From the NCBI GenBank assembly GCA_002296055.1, contig DBHE01000223.1, positions 3,677 to 28,798 of the forward strand: a stretch of DNA of 25,122 bases. Direction: 5' to 3'. The first letter of the stretch is position 1, and every line of letters begins with the position of its first letter. This document shows, one piece after another, positions 24,121-25,122 of this stretch. Origin of the DNA: Pseudomonadaceae bacterium UBA836. Lineage in GTDB: Bacteria > Pseudomonadota > Gammaproteobacteria > Pseudomonadales > Pseudomonadaceae. The translations under genes were made by a program, and so were the position numbers. The notes below the pieces were generated by a model. That model was not told the origin of the DNA, did no database searches, and worked only from the letters and a program-made list of their open reading frames with translations.

Positions 24121-24818
24121 GTTTGCCAACAGGGGCCGCATGGAAGCTTCCTTGTTCTAACCTGCCCGGCTTGCCGACTCCGGCGGCGCGGTGACGCGCA
24201 GCGCGCCAACTATTCCTGCCGCTTATCTCTGTTCAATTTCAACGCCACCCCATACTCGGGCTAGGTCGCTACCAAGGCCTGCAGGCCTTGTACAGTCATT
24301 TGATTCGGTCAGGCGCTTCCGGCTAGTCAGAGCTGCGTCTTGGATATTGGCTAGCGTTTGCTTGCGGTCACTATTCACTTAGCCCTTCTGCAGCCCGCTG
24401 ACTGCTTCAAAATCCGCTCCTTCGCGATCAGAAACCAAGCTTGGGTGAGCTTTCTTCGCTACTTGCGAGCTTGCTGGAATTTAGTCTGTGTGCCTTAAGA
24501 ATCCGGGGTTTCAGCTCAATTCGGGCGTGTCGATCACTAGGTGCCGGAGAATCCGAACTCAGGCGCTGGGTCGATCAACCGCACAATCAGGTTACTGCTG
24601 GCACCTTGGTAGCAAGGCGGTGACGCCGAGCAAGCAGCTCACTCAATACCAACGAGGTGTGCCAGCTAATCTGCGTTCCAATAATGATTTATAAGTAGTA
24701 TATGTCTCCATATGGGGGTTTTTTGGTAAATGGGCTTTATGGCGCATTTTTTCAATGTGTTTTATAACGTTGTCAGTAATTTCCCTAAGAAGGCTCCGTA
24801 AGGCCTTGGCTGGCCACC
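24121..24818. other. Non-coding stretch with a perfect 18-bp palindrome
   Basis: I see no convincing gene in about 700 bp; the short open frames lack any recognisable domain or ribosome-binding site. A perfect palindrome (CAAGGCCTG/CAGGCCTTG) lies at 24273–24290. From about 24680 to 24780 the DNA turns AT-rich, unlike the rest of the window. This may be degraded or acquired DNA. Confidence 0.5.
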
Positions 24819-24833
24819 TGGTATGGCGGTTGC
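24819..24833 (+). promoter_or_regulatory. Candidate sigma-54 (-24/-12) promoter
   Basis: TGGTATGGCGGTTGC matches nine of the eleven fixed positions of TGGCACG-N4-TTGC with the exact GG-to-GC spacing. An ATG with GGAG five bases before it begins 41 bp downstream. No enhancer-binding site was identified. Confidence 0.4.
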
Positions 24834-24874
24834 CAGGCGCTTAAACGGGCCAATAACAACAAGATGGAGTCATT

Positions 24875-24910
24875 ATGCGTAGTACCTGGTTTGGCAAGCT
24901 GACACCGCTG
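24875..24910 (+). pseudogene. First 12 codons of an unknown gene, cut by an IS end
   Basis: ATG at 24875 has GGAG five bases before it and opens a frame MRSTWFGKLTPL, after which the next codon TGA coincides with the first bases of an IS-end-like sequence (TGAACCGCC). The basic residues before the expected hydrophobic part suggest a signal or membrane segment, but the rest is not in the window. The upstream sigma-54-like promoter would fit. Function is unknown. Confidence 0.45.
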
Positions 24911-25122
24911 TGAACCGCCCCGGGTTTCGCGGAGGCTGTTTTGTTTGAGTCAGGCAGCAACTGATATGGTTGCCTGACTCTGTTCGTATAGTGCCTCAAA
25001 CTCGGCCGGTGGCCTATTTCCAATTGGCTCCAGCAGGCGCTGATGGGTGAGCGTCCGGTGAACACACCTTTTGAACTCCAGCTTTAAGGGCGATGGTGTC
25101 CGTCTATTTTTTCGCGGACGCG
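24911..25122 (-). mobile_element. Partial IS3-family (IS51-group-like) element, right end
   Basis: TGAACCGCCCCGGGTTTCGC at 24911 resembles the terminal inverted repeat of IS51-group IS3 elements, recalled from family knowledge. Just inside it lies the C-terminal part of an IS3-type transposase on the minus strand, with the stop 37 bp inside the end, as expected for an intact right end. The rest lies beyond the window edge. The bases before the end are GCTG, where a target duplication would begin. Confidence 0.6.
24950..25063 (-). pseudogene. IS3-family transposase, C-terminal fragment
   Basis: On the minus strand the frame ending at 24950 reads VHRTLTHQRLLEPIGN, then RPPAEFEALYEQSQ and VAA-stop. 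This matches the C-terminus of IS51-group OrfB transposases, in which QRLLEPIGN and PPAEFE are conserved after the catalytic glutamate. The residues expected just before (a WVDWFN-type stretch) appear to be missing, and the sequence further upstream in this frame is not recognisably transposase, so the copy is probably internally deleted. It cannot be an active enzyme as seen here. Confidence 0.6.

Noticed and set aside
23997..24700. Possible integration site at the tRNA-Ser 3' end
   Set aside because: No duplicated tRNA end, integrase gene or prophage feature was found downstream within the window.
24121..24700. Several 60–70-codon open frames after tRNA-Ser
   Set aside because: They overlap each other in different frames, lack ribosome-binding sites and show no recognisable domains.

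Overview
The window is GC-rich, densely coded bacterial chromosome from a gammaproteobacterium, most likely a member of the Pseudomonadaceae. Genus assignment is inference: the serS–cysG and tusE/B/C/D–yccA–tRNA-Ser gene sets match a block I know from Pseudomonas aeruginosa, and the protein sequences look pseudomonad. Halopseudomonas or a related marine lineage is plausible but cannot be proved from this sequence.

Layout. (1) 1–1864: the 3' end of serS and a complete cysG (siroheme synthase). (2) 1973–6223: an accessory stretch with a PaaI/YigI-type thioesterase, a two-module VOC protein, a membrane-anchored arylsulfatase, dodecin and a DJ-1/PfpI protein. (3) 6458–10350: a serine hydrolase, a class I glutamine amidotransferase-like protein translationally coupled to a Blc lipocalin lipoprotein, and a membrane diguanylate cyclase. 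(4) 10447–11297: a membrane protein overlapping a small winged-helix regulator, with an inverted repeat in its promoter region. (5) 11350–16050: exbB-exbD-tonB followed 15 bp later by a large LprI/ankyrin lipoprotein. (6) 16176–21668: a phospholipase D-family lipoprotein, a small exported helical protein, a ClsA-type cardiolipin synthase and a CASTOR/POLLUX-like ion channel. (7) 21675–23803, minus strand: yccA (BI-1 family), a strong terminator, then tightly overlapping tusD-tusC-tusB-tusE for tRNA 2-thiouridine sulfur relay. (8) 23997–24120: tRNA-Ser(UGA) with its own promoter and terminator. (9) 24121–25122: mostly non-coding DNA, then a possible sigma-54 promoter and the first 12 codons of a gene cut off by the end of an IS3-family element carrying a transposase remnant.

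How it fits together. The two flanks are housekeeping genes of sulfur and translation: siroheme for sulfite/nitrite reduction, the Tus relay, seryl-tRNA synthetase and a serine tRNA. About 20 kb of accessory genes separates cysG from tusE. Much of that block concerns the cell envelope: predicted exported or membrane proteins (sulfatase, lipocalin, PLD lipoprotein, Ank/LprI lipoprotein, TonB system, ion channel) and lipid-type enzymes (thioesterase, lipase-like hydrolase, cardiolipin synthase). I see no CRISPR array, prophage or recognisable defence system. The best candidates for something little described are the TonB-linked LprI/ankyrin lipoprotein, the hydrolase with an unassigned C-terminal half, the membrane protein/winged-helix pair with its putative operator, and the IS-interrupted gene with a sigma-54-like promoter.
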